From the NCBI GenBank assembly GCA_026712885.1, contig JAPOPO010000261.1:1-6389 (forward strand): a DNA stretch of 6,389 nucleotides, in the 5' to 3' direction. The notes under the pieces are model-generated. The model saw nothing but the letters and a program-made list of their open reading frames with translations. It ran no database searches and was not told where the DNA came from. Below are positions 5,823-6,389 of this stretch, in pieces. The stretch comes from Rhodospirillales bacterium (GTDB lineage Bacteria; Pseudomonadota; Alphaproteobacteria; UBA828). The position numbers and the translations under genes were made by a program. Within the stretch, counting starts at the first letter, position 1. Each line of letters begins with the position of its first letter.

Positions 5823-6389
5823 AGTTGGGGCCACCCCCGCCTTCGGGCACCACCCATTCGATATTCTGCGTGGGGTCCTTGATGTCACAGGTCTTGCAGT
5901 GCACGCAGTTCTGCGCGTTTATCTGCAGGCGCGCCGCGCCGGCGGCGTCCTCCACGATCTCGTAGACGCCCGCCGGGCAGTAGCGCTGCTCCGGCGCATC
6001 GTAGAGCGCGAGGTTCACCTTTATCGGCACGCCGTCGTCCTTGAGCGTCAAGTGCGCGGGCTGGTCCTCTTCGTGATTGGTGTTCGAGAGGTAGACCGAG
6101 CTCGGCTTGTCGAAGGAGACGACCCCGTCAGGCTTGGGATAGGCGATCTTCGGCGCATCGGCGGCCTTCTTCAGGCTCTTGTGGTCTTGGCCGTGGCGGA
6201 GCGTCCAGGGCAGCACGCCGCCGCTCCAGAGCTCGATGAAGCTGACGACGGTGCCGGCCACGAGCCCCCAACGAAATGCCGGGCGGCAATTCCTGACCTG
6301 CTTGAGCTCCTTCACCACCCAGGAGCGGCGCAGCGCCGCCGGGTAGGAGTCAAGCGGCCTGGTGCCGTCGTCGGCCTCGCCCAGCGCGG
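5809..6389 (-). CDS. Electron transfer flavoprotein-ubiquinone oxidoreductase, C-terminal part
   Basis: The last 192 residues of ETF-QO; the gene continues beyond the right edge of the window. The enzyme takes electrons from reduced ETF (fed by acyl-CoA and amino-acid dehydrogenases) and reduces ubiquinone at the inner membrane through FAD and one 4Fe-4S cluster. The visible part holds the typical LDSYPAALRRSWVVKELKQVRN region and the PWTLRH segment. It also holds the ferredoxin-like end with four cluster cysteines: one in RYCPAGVYE (5979-5977) and three in NCVHCKTCDIKDP (5907-5887). The characteristic ending WVVPEGGGGPNYANM is intact. The FAD-binding N-terminal half is outside the window. 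A GTG at 6318 is only an internal codon. The stop (TAG, 5811-5809) lies inside the start of the TPR gene. Confidence 0.97.
   Translation of the reverse strand, partial: ALGEADDGTRPLDSYPAALRRSWVVKELKQVRNCRPAFRWGLVAGTVVSFIELWSGGVLPWTLRHGQDHKSLKKAADAPKIAYPKPDGVVSFDKPSSVYLSNTNHEEDQPAHLTLKDDGVPIKVNLALYDAPEQRYCPAGVYEIVEDAAGAARLQINAQNCVHCKTCDIKDPTQNIEWVVPEGGGGPNYANM

Noticed and set aside
5823..5888. Upstream extension of the TPR gene to 5888
   Set aside because: These codons overlap the 4Fe-4S C-terminus of ETF-QO and would put about 40 residues before the Arg-rich n-region of the signal peptide.

Overview
The window is GC-rich with strongly GC-biased third codon positions, and it is densely packed. 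The C-terminal part of an ETF-ubiquinone oxidoreductase, a secreted TPR protein and ispE follow one another with overlaps or single-digit gaps. I infer an alphaproteobacterium, perhaps of the Rhodospirillales type, from the base composition, the close ETF-QO match and the MEP-pathway kinase. No rRNA, tRNA, insertion sequence, CRISPR array or phage gene is visible.

Left part (1-2944, plus strand): a compact two-component cassette. It starts with a soluble-looking histidine kinase with two nearly identical PAS domains (5' end not resolved, probably running in from upstream). Seven bases later comes a 307-residue protein made of two receiver domains, and 18 bases after that a 150-residue single-receiver protein. 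The kinase core resembles that of phytochrome-type kinases (Cph1) and the receivers resemble Rcp1. No DNA-binding or enzymatic output domain is present, so the signal must leave by protein-protein contact or by a phosphorelay to a protein encoded elsewhere. The second receiver of the fused protein keeps its phospho-acceptor Asp but has lost the conserved Thr/Ser and Lys, so it looks like a pseudoreceiver.

Right part (2933-6389, minus strand, read right to left): the 3' part of ETF-QO (respiratory electron entry from fatty-acid and amino-acid oxidation), a 600-residue exported TPR protein whose start overlaps the ETF-QO end, ispE (isoprenoid precursor synthesis) begun at a tandem GTG, and then a 43-codon small ORF with a strong ribosome binding site. 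The small ORF ends inside the last codons of the convergent response-regulator gene. The first three genes look like one translationally coupled housekeeping operon; the small ORF may be its last member.

The two halves converge at about 2933-2944 with no room for a conventional terminator between them. The points most worth checking are the receiver-pseudoreceiver fusion within an output-less cassette, the small ORF, and the unresolved kinase N-terminus. I do not see a clearly unprecedented system.
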